This document shows, one piece after another, positions 22,606-31,392 of a stretch of DNA of 64,000 nt. Both the position numbers and the translations under genes were made by a program. The stretch is from Pseudomonas denitrificans (nom. rej.). Its GTDB lineage: Bacteria > Pseudomonadota > Gammaproteobacteria > Pseudomonadales > Pseudomonadaceae. Every line of letters begins with the position of its first letter. Within the stretch, counting starts at the first letter, position 1. The notes beneath the pieces were generated by a model, which was not told the origin of the DNA, ran no database searches, and worked only from the letters and a program-made list of their open reading frames with translations. The DNA is taken from positions 5,246,501-5,310,500 of the forward strand of contig NZ_CP043626.1 in NCBI RefSeq assembly GCF_008807415.1, written 5' to 3'.

Positions 22606-22621
22606 TTTCGGCTCTCTATTC

Positions 22622-22680
22622 AGGTCCCCTCTCCCCAACCCTCTAACTAGGCGTCCCCCCTGAAGAGAGAGGGGGCCGTC
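22622..22680. repeat. Intergenic palindrome (CCCTCTCCCCAACCCTCT type)
   Basis: CCCCTCTCCCCAACCCTCTA begins at 22626 and its inverted partner GAGAGAGGGGGCCGTCC ends near 22683. A sister copy is at 29600-29645. It separates cdhA from cdhB and may serve as a processing or attenuation stem. Confidence 0.6.
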
Positions 22681-22704
22681 CGGAGCGGGCGGTGAAATGA
22701 GAGG

Positions 22705-23670
22705 TTAGTCGGCGAAGGCGAAGCCGTGTTTGGTCTTGGTCTCCTTGATGGCGCCGAGCACCGCCAGCAGGCAGTCATCGCGGTAGCGCTCCAGTTCGGC
22801 GATGCTGCGGCTGCCCTGCTGCTCGGCGGTGCCTTCGACCACGCGGTCGATCAGGGTGTCGGTCAGCTCCGGGGCGGGCAGGTAGGTCCAGGGCAGCTGC
22901 AGCGCCGGGCCGAACTGGGCCATGAAGTGACGCATCCCGGCGTTGCCGCCGGCCAGGGTGTAGGTGAGGAAGGTGCCCATGAAGGACCAGCGCAGGCCGG
23001 CGCCGAAGCGGATGGCGTCGTCGATCTCGCCGGTGCTGGCGACGCCGTCGTTGACCAGGTGCAGCGCTTCGCGCCAGAGGGCTTCGAGCAGGCGGTCGGC
23101 GATGAAGCCGGGGACTTCCTTGCGCACGTGCAGCGGGCGCATGCCGAGGGACTGGTAGACCTGGATGGCGGCCTGCACCGCTTCCGGCGCGGTCTTCGCG
23201 CCGCCCACCACTTCCACCAGCGGCAGCAGGTAGACCGGGTTGAACGGGTGGCCGACCACGCAGCGCTCGGGGTGCGTGGCGTCGGCATAGAACTCGCTGG
23301 GCAGCAGGCCCGAGGTGCTGGAGCCGATCAGGGCGTTGGGCTTGGCGGCGGCGCTGATCTTGGCGTGCAGCTCGCATTTCAGGTCGAGGCGTTCGGGGGC
23401 GCTTTCCTGGATGAAGTCGGCATCGCGCACGCATTCTTCGATGGTGGCGACGAAGCGCAGGCGATCGGGCGAAGCGCCGGGGGCGAGGCCGGCCTTTTCC
23501 AGGGCAGGCCAGGCGTTGGCGATGCGCGCACGCAGCGCGGCTTCGGCGCCGGGAGCCGGGTCCCAGGCGATGACGTCGAGGCCATGGGCCAGGGCGCGGG
23601 CGACCCAGCCGCTGCCGATGACGCCGCTGCCGAGGGCGGCGAAGGTCTTGATTTGGGTGATGAAGGACAT
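22705..23670 (-). CDS. cdhA: L-carnitine 3-dehydrogenase
   Basis: 321 residues of the 3-hydroxyacyl-CoA dehydrogenase-like family. N-terminal NAD site '[29 protein letters not shown]' (GxGxxG), middle '[11 protein letters not shown]' and '[20 protein letters not shown]' (catalytic His region), and '[21 protein letters not shown]' from the C-terminal domain. It oxidises carnitine to 3-dehydrocarnitine. Together with cdhC upstream and cdhB downstream it forms the degradative core. Length and motifs match the P. aeruginosa enzyme as I recall it. Confidence 0.9.
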   Translation of the reverse strand: MSFITQIKTFAALGSGVIGSGWVARALAHGLDVIAWDPAPGAEAALRARIANAWPALEKAGLAPGASPDRLRFVATIEECVRDADFIQESAPERLDLKCELHAKISAAAKPNALIGSSTSGLLPSEFYADATHPERCVVGHPFNPVYLLPLVEVVGGAKTAPEAVQAAIQVYQSLGMRPLHVRKEVPGFIADRLLEALWREALHLVNDGVASTGEIDDAIRFGAGLRWSFMGTFLTYTLAGGNAGMRHFMAQFGPALQLPWTYLPAPELTDTLIDRVVEGTAEQQGSRSIAELERYRDDCLLAVLGAIKETKTKHGFAFAD

Positions 23671-23707
23671 GGGTGGCTCCGGAAAGTGGGCGGGGCGTCG
23701 GGTTCTT

Positions 23708-23785
23708 CGTAGGGCGCATAACGCGCAGCGTTATCCGCCGATCCAGTTCGGCGGCGGATAACCCGTTCCGGGTTACTCGCCCTAC
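23708..23785. repeat. Pseudomonas intergenic palindromic repeat (GTAGGGCG type)
   Basis: Starts CGTAGGGCGCATAACGCGCA and ends GGGTTACTCGCCCTACGG. Same family as 1103-1173. It sits between cdhC and cdhA, inside the operon. Confidence 0.65.
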
Positions 23786-23794
23786 GGTTCGCAA

Positions 23795-24679
23795 TCAACG
23801 GGGTTTGAGGTTCATCTTCCTGCGCCCCTCGGCCGGGCTCAGGGCGCGGCCGCCGAGGCGCTCGATGATCTCGATGGCGCGCTCGACCAGTTGGCCGTTG
23901 CTGGCGTGCACGCCGCGGTCCAACCAGATGTTGTCCTCCAGGCCGACCCGCACGTTGCCGCCCAGCAGCATGGCCTGGGCGACCATCGGCATCTGCGAGC
24001 GGCCGATGCCGAAGCCGGCCCAGGTCAGGCCGTCGGGGATGTTGTCGGCCATGGCCTTCATGGTGGTGGTGTCCGCCGGGGCGCCCCACGGGATACCGAG
24101 GCAGATCTGGATCAGCGGGTCTTCCAGCAGGCCTTCCTTGAGCATCTGCCTGGCGAACCAGAGGTGGCCGGTGTCGAAGATTTCCAGCTCGGCCTTCACC
24201 CCCAGTTCGGTGATGCGCTTGGCGCCGGCGCGCAGCTGGGCCGGGGTGGAGACGTAGATGAAGTCGCCGTCGCCGAAGTTCAGGGTACCGCAGTCCAGGG
24301 TGCAGATTTCCGGCAGCAGCTCCTCGACGTGCTTGAGGCGCTCCAGCGGGCCGACCAGGTCGGTGCCGGCGCCGAACTCCAGCGGCTGCTCGCCCTGGCC
24401 GATCTGCAGGTCGCCGCCCATGCCGGCGGTGAGGTTGATGATGATGTCGGTGTCGCTCTCGCGGATGCGTTCGACCACTTCGCGGTAGAGGTTCACGTCG
24501 CGGCTGGGCTTGCCGGTCTGCGGGTCGCGGACGTGGCAGTGGGCGACGGTGGCGCCGGCCTTGGCGGCCTCGATGGCGGCGGCGGCGATTTCCTTCGGGG
24601 TGACGGGAATGGCCGGGTGCTTGCCGACGGTATCGCCGGCGCCGGTCACCGCGCAGGTGACTATCACTTCATGGTTCAC
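23795..24679 (-). CDS. cdhC: 3-keto-5-aminohexanoate cleavage (BKACE) family enzyme, dehydrocarnitine cleavage
   Basis: 294 residues, formerly DUF849. Zinc site '[19 protein letters not shown]' (HxH), '[11 protein letters not shown]', and a third His in '[13 protein letters not shown]'. BKACE enzymes transfer the acyl part of a beta-keto acid to CoA. In carnitine breakdown, CdhC converts 3-dehydrocarnitine plus acetyl-CoA into betainyl-CoA and acetoacetate. It stands between the caiX binding protein and cdhA, as in P. aeruginosa. Confidence 0.9.
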   Translation of the reverse strand: MNHEVIVTCAVTGAGDTVGKHPAIPVTPKEIAAAAIEAAKAGATVAHCHVRDPQTGKPSRDVNLYREVVERIRESDTDIIINLTAGMGGDLQIGQGEQPLEFGAGTDLVGPLERLKHVEELLPEICTLDCGTLNFGDGDFIYVSTPAQLRAGAKRITELGVKAELEIFDTGHLWFARQMLKEGLLEDPLIQICLGIPWGAPADTTTMKAMADNIPDGLTWAGFGIGRSQMPMVAQAMLLGGNVRVGLEDNIWLDRGVHASNGQLVERAIEIIERLGGRALSPAEGRRKMNLKPR

Positions 24680-24766
24680 GGTGGCTGTCCTTCTTCGGGT
24701 CGAACGAACCCACTGCGCGCCGGGCGGCGCGCAGGGAGTTGCTGGTGGGAGGTGTTTGTCCGGGCG

Positions 24767-25705
24767 CTATTTCAGCGAGGCCTGGACGGCGGCGAGGCCG
24801 TCCTTGCCGTCATAGGTGGTCACGCCGTCGAGCCAGGCCTTGAGCGGCTCGGGGTTCTGCTTCAGCCAGGCCTTGGCGGCGTCCACCGGCTGGCTGCGGT
24901 CGAGGATCGGCACCATCACCTGGCTCACCTGCTCGCTGCTGAACTTGAGGTTGTGCAGCAGCTTGGCGACGTTGCCGCACTGCGCCTGGTAGCCGCCGGC
25001 AGTCATGATCGAGACGGTGGCGGAGCCTTCATCGGGGCCGAATACGTCGGCGCTGCCGGTGAGGTATTTCATGTCGATCTGCAGGTTCATCGGGTGCGGC
25101 TTCCAGCCGAAGAACACCACCCACTGCTTGCGCTTGATGGCGCGCTTGACCGCGGTGAGCATGCCGGCCTCGCTGGACTCGACGATCTGGAAGCCCTTCA
25201 GGCCGAACTTGTCGTCGGCGATCATCTTCGCGGTGATGCGGTTGGAGCCGCTGCCGGGCTCGATCAGGTAGATCTTGTTGCTCAGCTTGTCCTTGAACTT
25301 GGCGATGTCGGCGAAGGTCTTCAGTCCGCCGTCGTAGACATAGCTGGGCACGGCGTAGGTGGACTGCGCGTCGGGCAGGGTCGGCGGGGTGATCACGTCG
25401 ATCTGCTGCTTGTCGAGGTAGGGTTTGGCCACCGGCTGCATGGTCGGTTGCCAGTAGCCGAGGAAGACGTCGAGCTGCTTGTCGGCCATGCCGGCCAGGA
25501 TGATCTGCTGCGAGGCGCTGGTCTGCTTGACCTTGTAGCCCAGGCCGTCGAGCACGGCCTCGGCCACGGCGCTGCTGGCCACCACGTCGGTCCAGTTCAC
25601 CGTGCCCATGCGCACGTTCTGGCACTGGGCGGGCTCTGCGGCCCAGCTGGTGCTGGCGGCAAGCATGAGCGCGGCACAGCCGAGCGCTTGGATCGATAGC
25701 TTCAT
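24767..25705 (-). CDS. caiX: Carnitine substrate-binding protein of an ABC importer
   Basis: 312 residues from ATG 25705 with a clear signal peptide (MKLSIQALGCAALMLAASTSWAA). The mature part 'CQNVRMGTVNWTDVVASSAVAEAVLDGLGY' and 'FLGYWQPTMQPVAKPY', 'GSGSNRITAKMIADDKFGLKGF' and 'FFGWKPHPMNLQIDM' are the OpuAC/ProX quaternary-amine binding pattern (Trp residues for the cation cage). In P. aeruginosa CaiX delivers carnitine to the Cbc core transporter encoded elsewhere. No permease or ATPase is adjacent here, which fits. GGGAGAA precedes the start. It is the first gene of the operon, transcribed away from cdhR. Confidence 0.88.
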   Translation of the reverse strand: MKLSIQALGCAALMLAASTSWAAEPAQCQNVRMGTVNWTDVVASSAVAEAVLDGLGYKVKQTSASQQIILAGMADKQLDVFLGYWQPTMQPVAKPYLDKQQIDVITPPTLPDAQSTYAVPSYVYDGGLKTFADIAKFKDKLSNKIYLIEPGSGSNRITAKMIADDKFGLKGFQIVESSEAGMLTAVKRAIKRKQWVVFFGWKPHPMNLQIDMKYLTGSADVFGPDEGSATVSIMTAGGYQAQCGNVAKLLHNLKFSSEQVSQVMVPILDRSQPVDAAKAWLKQNPEPLKAWLDGVTTYDGKDGLAAVQASLK

Positions 25706-25933
25706 GACTTCTCCCTCAAGGCCTTTGCGGCATTGGTTATCGTTGTTGTGTGTCATGCGGCCCCTCACGGGGGGCTGTGGTGATCAAGTTACGCAGCTGC
25801 AGGGGTGGTGGATCGCACTGCGGCGACCAGCTCTTGCACAGCAGCGACCTCCCCGATTGCCAGGGCGACGTCCTTGGTTCATAAGCATGGGCTCAGCGGC
25901 CACTACGCTGCCCCCAATTGCACGGTACCCGCC
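25706..25933. promoter_or_regulatory. Divergent caiX / cdhR promoter region
   Basis: 228 bases between divergent start codons (25705 and 25934). CdhR, and GbdR-type regulators in general, would act here. I could not pick out a convincing operator or -35/-10 pair by eye. Confidence 0.45.
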
Positions 25934-26908
25934 ATGTCCCAAGACTTCTGGTTCCTGCTGTTGCCCGGTTTTTCGGTGATGGGTTTCGTCTCCGCCGTGG
26001 AGCCGCTGCGGGTGGCCAACCGTTTTCGCGGCGAGCTGTATCGCTGGCACCTGATGAGCCTGGACGGTGGGCCGGTGCTGGCCAGCAACGGCATGTCGAT
26101 GAACGCCGACAGTGGCCTGGAAGCGCTGCGCGCGGGCGACACCCTGCTGGTGGTGGCCGGCTTCGAGCCGCTGCGCGCCTGCACCCCGGCGCTGCTGCAC
26201 TGGCTCAAGCGCCTGGACCGCGACGGCGTGACCCTGGGCGGCATCGACACCGGCAGCTTCGTGCTGGCCGAGGCCGGGCTGTTGCAGCGCCAGCGCTGCA
26301 CGGTGCACTGGGAGGCGCTGGACGCCTTCCGGGAGACTTATCCACAGGTGCAGGCGACCCAGGAGCTGTTCGAGATCGACGGGCCGCGCATCACCTCAGC
26401 CGGCGGCACCGCATCCATCGACCTGATGCTCGACCTGATCGCCCAGGCCCACGGGCCGGAGCTGGCGGTGCAGGTCTCGGAGCAGTTCGTGGTCGGGCGC
26501 ATCCGCACCCGCCAGGACCACCAGCGCCTGCAGGTCGCCAGCCGCTACGGGGTGAACAACCGCAAGCTGGTGCAGGTGATCGGCGAGATGGAGCGTCACA
26601 CCGAGCCGCCGCTGTCGACGCTGGAGCTGGCCGAACGCATCCAGGTGACCCGGCGCCAGCTCGAGCGCCTGTTCCGCCTGCACCTCAACGACACGCCATC
26701 GAACTTCTACCTCGGCCTGCGCCTGGACAAGGCACGCCAGCTGCTGCGCCAGACCGACATGAGCGTGCTGGAGATCGGCGTGGCCTGTGGCTTCGAGACG
26801 CCCTCGTACCTGTCGCGCAGCTACCGGGCGAAGTTCGGGGTGTGCCCGAGCCAGGACCGGGTGGGGTTGCGCAAGGTGGCGGCCAAGGCTGTTCTGCCAC
26901 AGGCGTAA
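25934..26908 (+). CDS. cdhR: AraC-family GATase1-like regulator of carnitine catabolism
   Basis: 324 residues. The N-terminal half is a DJ-1/PfpI-like (class I glutamine amidotransferase-like) domain starting 'FWFLLLPGFSVMGFVSAVEPLRVANRF', with 'GIDTGSFVLAEAGLL' around the nucleophile-elbow position. The C-terminal AraC domain shows two helix-turn-helix units ('TLELAERIQVTRRQLERLFRLHL' and 'SVLEIGVACGFETPSYLSRSYRAKFGVCPSQDR'). ATG 25934 was chosen because the upstream in-frame extension is out of family. In P. aeruginosa CdhR activates caiX-cdhCAB in response to carnitine, and the divergent arrangement is the same. Confidence 0.88.
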   Translation: MSQDFWFLLLPGFSVMGFVSAVEPLRVANRFRGELYRWHLMSLDGGPVLASNGMSMNADSGLEALRAGDTLLVVAGFEPLRACTPALLHWLKRLDRDGVTLGGIDTGSFVLAEAGLLQRQRCTVHWEALDAFRETYPQVQATQELFEIDGPRITSAGGTASIDLMLDLIAQAHGPELAVQVSEQFVVGRIRTRQDHQRLQVASRYGVNNRKLVQVIGEMERHTEPPLSTLELAERIQVTRRQLERLFRLHLNDTPSNFYLGLRLDKARQLLRQTDMSVLEIGVACGFETPSYLSRSYRAKFGVCPSQDRVGLRKVAAKAVLPQA

Positions 26909-27250
26909 TCCGGCATCCGGGCATCTCACTTCACCTGGGTGAACCGGTGCTGAACCTGTAGGAGCGCGCCATGCGCGCGATCGCGGGCATGGCCCGCTCC
27001 TACAATGAACAGCTCGGTGCAGGACCGATCCTGTAGGAGCGAGCTTGCTCGCGAACCGCCCAGCCCCGTAGGGCGCTATCCGCCGCCATGGCGGATAACC
27101 CGTTCCGGGTTATGCGCCCTGCGTTTCTGGAGTTCCGCTGCTACGAAAAGCAAGTTGGCAATATCTGTGGGATTACCGTCATTTACCCCATTCGGGGCCG
27201 GGCGGAGTATGCAGATCAGGTTCAAACCCTCACTGCCTTTGGAGACCACC
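26909..27250. other. Repeat-rich intergenic region without a gene
   Basis: 342 bases between cdhR and the DUF1348 gene, mostly three palindromic repeats (26957-27123). The last ~120 bases (27130-27250) are free of repeats and should carry the DUF1348 promoter. Confidence 0.55.
26957..27123. repeat. Cluster of three REP-like palindromes
   Basis: CTGTAGGAGCGCGCCATGCG (26957-27004, with the inverted end GGCATGGCCCGCTCCTACA), CTGTAGGAGCGAGCTTGCTC (27031-27056) and CGTAGGGCGCTATCCGCCGC (27066-27123). These are typical Pseudomonas REP families and lie after the cdhR stop. Confidence 0.65.
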
Positions 27251-27721
27251 ATGAGCGAAGCCCGTCCCCCTCTGCCGCCCTTCACCCGCGAAACCGCCAT
27301 CCAGAAAGTCCGCCTCGCCGAGGACGGCTGGAACAGCCGCGATCCGCATCGCGTGTCGCTGGCTTACACGCCGGACAGCCGCTGGCGCAACCGCGCGACC
27401 TTCGTCCAGGGCCGCGAGCAGATCGTCCAGTTCCTCACTGCCAAGTGGGTGCGCGAACAGCAGTATCGGCTGATCAAGGAACTCTGGGCCTTCACCGACA
27501 ACCGCATCGCCGTGCGCTTCGCCTACGAGTGGCACGACGACTCGGGCAACTGGTTCCGTTCCTACGGCAACGAGAACTGGGCCTTCGACGAGAACGGCCT
27601 GATGTTCGAGCGTCACGCCAGTATCAACGACCTGCCGATCAGCGAGGACGAGCGCCTGTTCCGCTGGCCGCAGGGCCGCCGGCCGGACGATCATCCGTCG
27701 CTCAGCGATCTGGGGCTCTAG
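27251..27721 (+). CDS. DUF1348 family protein (NTF2-like fold)
   Basis: 156 residues. '[51 protein letters not shown]' and '[34 protein letters not shown]' are the highly conserved DUF1348 blocks (SnoaL/NTF2-like cone fold). The function is unknown. Start ATG 27251 follows GGAGA. It stands alone between repeat clusters. Confidence 0.85.
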   Translation: MSEARPPLPPFTRETAIQKVRLAEDGWNSRDPHRVSLAYTPDSRWRNRATFVQGREQIVQFLTAKWVREQQYRLIKELWAFTDNRIAVRFAYEWHDDSGNWFRSYGNENWAFDENGLMFERHASINDLPISEDERLFRWPQGRRPDDHPSLSDLGL

Positions 27722-27754
27722 ATCCGTTATCCACAAGATTGACCGGGGCACCGC

Positions 27755-27928
27755 GTAGGATGGCGTGGAGCGAAGCGATACCCATCGATCACTGGCAAAC
27801 TCGCCGATGGGTATCGCAAGCTCCGCCCATCCTACGAATGAGCTTCCCGGTGACGGCAGAGCCAATGGGGATGCCGTCGCAGGGCGCAGAAAACGGCGGA
27901 TAACCTGTTCCAGGTTATTCGCCCTACC
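27755..27928. repeat. Two intergenic palindromes after DUF1348
   Basis: GTAGGATGGCGTGGAGCGAA... with the inverted end GCTCCGCCCATCCTACG (27755-27837) contains CGATACCCATCG/CGATGGGTATCG stems. It is followed by a partial GGCGGATAACCTGTTCCAGG...CGCCCTACC element (27893-27928). They lie between convergent genes. Confidence 0.6.
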
Positions 27929-27937
27929 ACTGCGCTA

Positions 27938-29566
27938 TCAGGCCGGGACTGCCTGGGCGGGAGCAGCCGACGTCGCGCTGCTCTCTTCCAGGATCATCGC
28001 CGCCGCGCGCTCGCCGAGCATGATGCAGGGTGCGTTGGTGTTGCCGCTGATGAGTGTCGGCATGATCGACGCGTCCACCACGCGCAGGCCCTTCAGGCCG
28101 TGAACGCGCAGGCGCAGGTCGACCACCGCCTGCGGGTCCTCACCCATCTTGCAGGTGCCCACCGGGTGGAACACGGTGGCGGCGTATTCGCGCAGGTATT
28201 CCATCAGTTGCTCATCGGTCTGCACCTGCGGGCCGGGGAGCATCTCGGCGCCACGGATGCTGTCGAACTCCGGCTGGGCGAGGATCTTGCGCGCCAGCTT
28301 CACGCCTTCCACCAGCACGCGGCCGTCTTCCTCGTTTGCGAGGAAGTTGTAGTCGATCTCGATGTCGCCACCGGGCTTCACGCGCAACTCGCCAATGCTT
28401 TTCGGCCGCAGCACGCAGGTGTGCACGGCGTAGCCATGGCCCCATTCGAACAGGCGGCCCCGATGGCTGCGGTAGCCGGGCACGAAGTGGAACTGCACGT
28501 CGGCCAGACCATCCGCCAGAGGTGTGCGGGCGAATCCGCCGGCCTCGACGTAGTTGGTGGTCAGCCAGCCCTTCTTCGCCAGCAGGTACTTGAACGGCGA
28601 AAGCAGGATCTGCGGCAGCGAGCCGAGGGAGAAGCCCAGGCTCAGCGGGCTCGGCGAACGCACAGTAACCAGGCCATCGAGGTGGTCCTGGAGGTTCTTG
28701 CCCACCCCCGGCAGGTCGTGTTTCACCGGGATGCCGGCGGCTTTCAGCTCGGCTGCCGGGCCGATGCCGGAGGCCAGCAGGATCTGCGGCGAGCCGAGGG
28801 CGCCGGCGGTGAGGATTACCTCGCGACGCGCGAGCAAACGTTCGCCGCTGCGCAGTTCGATGCCGGTGACGCGCTCGCCTTCGAGCAGCAGGCGGCCCAC
28901 CTGGCGCTCGGTCAGCACGGTGAGGTTCGGGCGTTGCAGCGGCGCGACGAAGGCGCGGTAGCTGCTCAGGCGCTTGGCGTCCTTCTGGGTCACGTTGTAG
29001 ATGCCAACGCCTTCGAACTCGCGGCCGTTGAAGTCATCGTTGCGGCGCAGGCCCAGGTGCGCGGCGGCCTTGATGAACAGGTGCGACAGCGGGTTGGGGT
29101 CGCGCGGCTTGTCCACCACCAGTTCGCCCAGGGTGCCGTGCAGCGCCGGGTCCTGGCCGAGCAGGTTGCGCTCGGATTTCTTGAAGAACGGCAGCACATC
29201 CTTCCAGCCCCAGCCGGGGCAGCCTTCGGCCTCCCAGCGGTCGTAGTCGGAAGCGTGGCCGCGGATGTAGATCATGCTGTTCATCGAGCTGGAGCCGCCC
29301 AGCGCCTTGCCGCGCGGGCAGTGCAGTGATCGGTTGTTCAGGCGCTTCTGCGGCGCGGAGTAGAAGTTCCAGCTGAACACCTTGCTCTTGTACAGGGTGA
29401 TGGTGCCGGCCGGGGTCTGCACGCGCGGGCTGGCGTCGCTGCCGCCGGCTTCCAGCAGGCAGACGCGCACCGATGGGTCGGCGCTCAGGCGGTTGGCCAG
29501 CACGCAGCCGGCGGAGCCGGCGCCGACGATGAGGTAGTCGTAGGTGGAGTCGTGGTTTGAAGACAA
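27938..29566 (-). CDS. GMC family flavin-dependent oxidoreductase (choline dehydrogenase-like)
   Basis: 542 residues from TTG 29566 (SSNHDSTYDYLIVGAGSAG), which has GGGAG eight bases upstream. The longer frame has no ribosome site. FAD motif 'YLIVGAGSAGCVLANRL' with 'CLLEAGG', GMC signature 1 'RGKALGGSSSMNSMIYIRG', signature 2 region 'GALGSPQILLASGIGPAAEL', and C-terminal catalytic 'FHPVGTCKMG' (His) and 'GNTNAPCIMLGERAA' (Asn). It resembles BetA-type alcohol dehydrogenases, but no betB or betT is nearby. Its neighbour is an ABC importer of unknown substrate, so it probably oxidises the imported alcohol or a product of it. Confidence 0.85.
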   Translation of the reverse strand: MSSNHDSTYDYLIVGAGSAGCVLANRLSADPSVRVCLLEAGGSDASPRVQTPAGTITLYKSKVFSWNFYSAPQKRLNNRSLHCPRGKALGGSSSMNSMIYIRGHASDYDRWEAEGCPGWGWKDVLPFFKKSERNLLGQDPALHGTLGELVVDKPRDPNPLSHLFIKAAAHLGLRRNDDFNGREFEGVGIYNVTQKDAKRLSSYRAFVAPLQRPNLTVLTERQVGRLLLEGERVTGIELRSGERLLARREVILTAGALGSPQILLASGIGPAAELKAAGIPVKHDLPGVGKNLQDHLDGLVTVRSPSPLSLGFSLGSLPQILLSPFKYLLAKKGWLTTNYVEAGGFARTPLADGLADVQFHFVPGYRSHRGRLFEWGHGYAVHTCVLRPKSIGELRVKPGGDIEIDYNFLANEEDGRVLVEGVKLARKILAQPEFDSIRGAEMLPGPQVQTDEQLMEYLREYAATVFHPVGTCKMGEDPQAVVDLRLRVHGLKGLRVVDASIMPTLISGNTNAPCIMLGERAAAMILEESSATSAAPAQAVPA

Positions 29567-29599
29567 GAGGAGGCTCCCAGTGAGTCTTGCGTGAATCGC

Positions 29600-29645
29600 A
29601 GAACCCCTCACCCCAACCCTCTCCCGGAGGAAGAGGGGGCCGAAC
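29600..29645. repeat. Intergenic palindrome (CCCTCACCCCAACCCTCTC type)
   Basis: CCCCTCACCCCAACCCTCTC and the inverted GAGGAAGAGGGGG. Sister of 22622-22680. It lies between the GMC and ABC genes and may reduce read-through. Confidence 0.6.
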
Positions 29646-29706
29646 GGTGCTGCAGCGGATCACCGCATCGGCCGGCACCCTGCAGGAGGCGCCAGCCGGC
29701 GGCAGG

Positions 29707-30540
29707 TCAGTGCGCTTCTTCCAGGTCGTCGTGCAGCAGCCCGAGGATTTCGCGCTTCATCTCGATGAACTGGCGGTCCATGACCATGTCCAGCGAGCGC
29801 GGTCGCTCGATGGGCACGTCGAGGATCTGCTTGATGCGGCCGGGGCGGGCGCCCATGACGTAGACGCGGTCGCCCAGCAGGATGGCCTCGTCGATGTCAT
29901 GGGTGACGAACACCACGGTCTTCTTGCTGTGGTCCCACACGCGCAGCAGCAGTTGCTGCATCTGCATGCGGGTCTGGCTGTCGAGCGCGCCGAAGGGCTC
30001 GTCCATCAGCAGGATCTGCGGGTCGTTGGCCAGCGCGCGGGCAATCGCCACGCGCTGCATCATTCCGCCGGAAAGCTGCTTGGGGTAGTTGTTCTCGAAG
30101 CGGCGCAGGCCGACTTCGTCGAGGTAGTAGTCGACGATCTCGCGGCGCTCGGCCGCCGGCATGCCGCGGCGCTTGAGGCCGAACTCGACGTTCTGGCGCA
30201 CGGTGAGCCAGGGGAACAGGGTGTAGCTCTGGAACACCATGCCGCGGTCGGCGCCGGGGCCGTCGACCAGTTGGCCGCCGACGTAGATATCGCCCTCGGT
30301 GGGCTCGGACAGGCCAGCGGTGAGGTAGAGCAGGCTCGACTTGCCGCAGCCCGATGGCCCGACTATCACCGCGAACTGCTGGTCCGGCACCTCGAAGGAG
30401 ACGTTTTCCAGCGCGCTGAAGGTGCCGCCGTCCGGCGTGCGGTAGCGCAGGCTGACGTTTTCGACCCGAAGGCGGGCCGGATTGGCAGGTTGCTGACCGG
30501 TCACGGCCTGTTCTTCCTGCTTGATCGCTACTGCGCCCAT
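29707..30540 (-). CDS. ABC transporter ATP-binding protein (nitrate/sulfonate/taurine type)
   Basis: 277 residues from ATG 30540. Walker A 'VGPSGCGKSSLL', Q-loop 'MVFQSYTLFPWLTVRQNV', ABC signature 'LSGGMMQRVAIARALA', Walker B 'ILLMDEPFGALD', and switch His 'VFVTHDIDEAILLGDRVYVM'. The last block with 'ARPGRIKQILDVPIERPR' is typical of SsuB/TauB-like ATPases. The start overlaps the permease end by 13 bases. It energises uptake of the substrate captured by the binding protein upstream. The substrate is unknown. Confidence 0.88.
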   Translation of the reverse strand: MGAVAIKQEEQAVTGQQPANPARLRVENVSLRYRTPDGGTFSALENVSFEVPDQQFAVIVGPSGCGKSSLLYLTAGLSEPTEGDIYVGGQLVDGPGADRGMVFQSYTLFPWLTVRQNVEFGLKRRGMPAAERREIVDYYLDEVGLRRFENNYPKQLSGGMMQRVAIARALANDPQILLMDEPFGALDSQTRMQMQQLLLRVWDHSKKTVVFVTHDIDEAILLGDRVYVMGARPGRIKQILDVPIERPRSLDMVMDRQFIEMKREILGLLHDDLEEAH

Positions 30541-31334
30541 GACGCCACCTTCAGTCGGATGAATCGGAAGAGTTGGTCGGTGATCAGGCCCAGCAGGCCG
30601 ATGATGGCAATTGCCAGGAAGATCACGTCGACCTGGAAGCCGCGCATGGCCTTGAGGCTGATGTAGCCCAGGCCGCTGGAGGCGGCGACCAGTTCGGCGA
30701 CCACCAGGTAGGTCCAGGCCCAGCCCATGGTCACGCGCAGGGTGTCGAGCACGCCGGGCAGCGAGGCCGGGCCGAGCACATGGAGGACCACGTCGCGGCG
30801 GTTGCAGCCCAGGGTGTAGGAGGCGTTCACCAGGTCCTTGGCGACGCCGCGGGAGACGTCGGCGATCATCACCAACTGCTGGAAGAACACGCCGAAGATG
30901 ATCACGGTGACGCGCTGCTCCAGGCCGATGCCGATCCACAGGATGAACAGCGGTACGAAGGAGGTCACCGGCAGGTAGCGGATGAAGTTCACCAGCGGTT
31001 CGAGGAAGGCCTGGACGATGCGGAAGCTGCCCATCAGCAGCCCCAGCGGCACCGCCACCAGCGAGGAGATGATGAAGCCGATCATCACCACCTTGACGCT
31101 GGCCATCACGTGGGTGGCAAGGGTGCCGTCGCTGGCCAGGCGCACGCCGGCCGCGAGTACCGCGTCCGGGGTCGGCAGGAACATCGCCGGCACCACGCCG
31201 CCGTAGGAAAGCCCGGCCCACAGGCCGAACACGAGCAGCCAGCACAGCGTGCCGGCGGACCAGACCAGCTTCAACGGCAGGTCGACCTTGGGCGTCAGGC
31301 AACGGCTGAGCCAGGATTGCGAACGACGAGGCAT
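30528..31334 (-). CDS. ABC transporter permease (SsuC/TauC type)
   Basis: 268 residues with about six membrane segments, starting at 'LVWSAGTLCWLLVFGLWAGL'. The binding-protein-dependent transport (EAA) loop is visible in 'ASYTLGCNRRDVVLHVLGPASLPGVLDTLRVTMGWAWTYLVVAELVAA', the usual 'A...GA...IFRHVLLPAALPYIFTGLRIALGRAW' pattern of nitrate/taurine permeases. It sits between the binding-protein and ATPase genes in one operon. Confidence 0.88.
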   Translation of the reverse strand: MPRRSQSWLSRCLTPKVDLPLKLVWSAGTLCWLLVFGLWAGLSYGGVVPAMFLPTPDAVLAAGVRLASDGTLATHVMASVKVVMIGFIISSLVAVPLGLLMGSFRIVQAFLEPLVNFIRYLPVTSFVPLFILWIGIGLEQRVTVIIFGVFFQQLVMIADVSRGVAKDLVNASYTLGCNRRDVVLHVLGPASLPGVLDTLRVTMGWAWTYLVVAELVAASSGLGYISLKAMRGFQVDVIFLAIAIIGLLGLITDQLFRFIRLKVASWAQ

Positions 31335-31392
31335 CGCGGATTCCTCCAGGCGAGCGGCGCCAGGCCGCCCGCGGGGACAGAGAGTGAGACGG

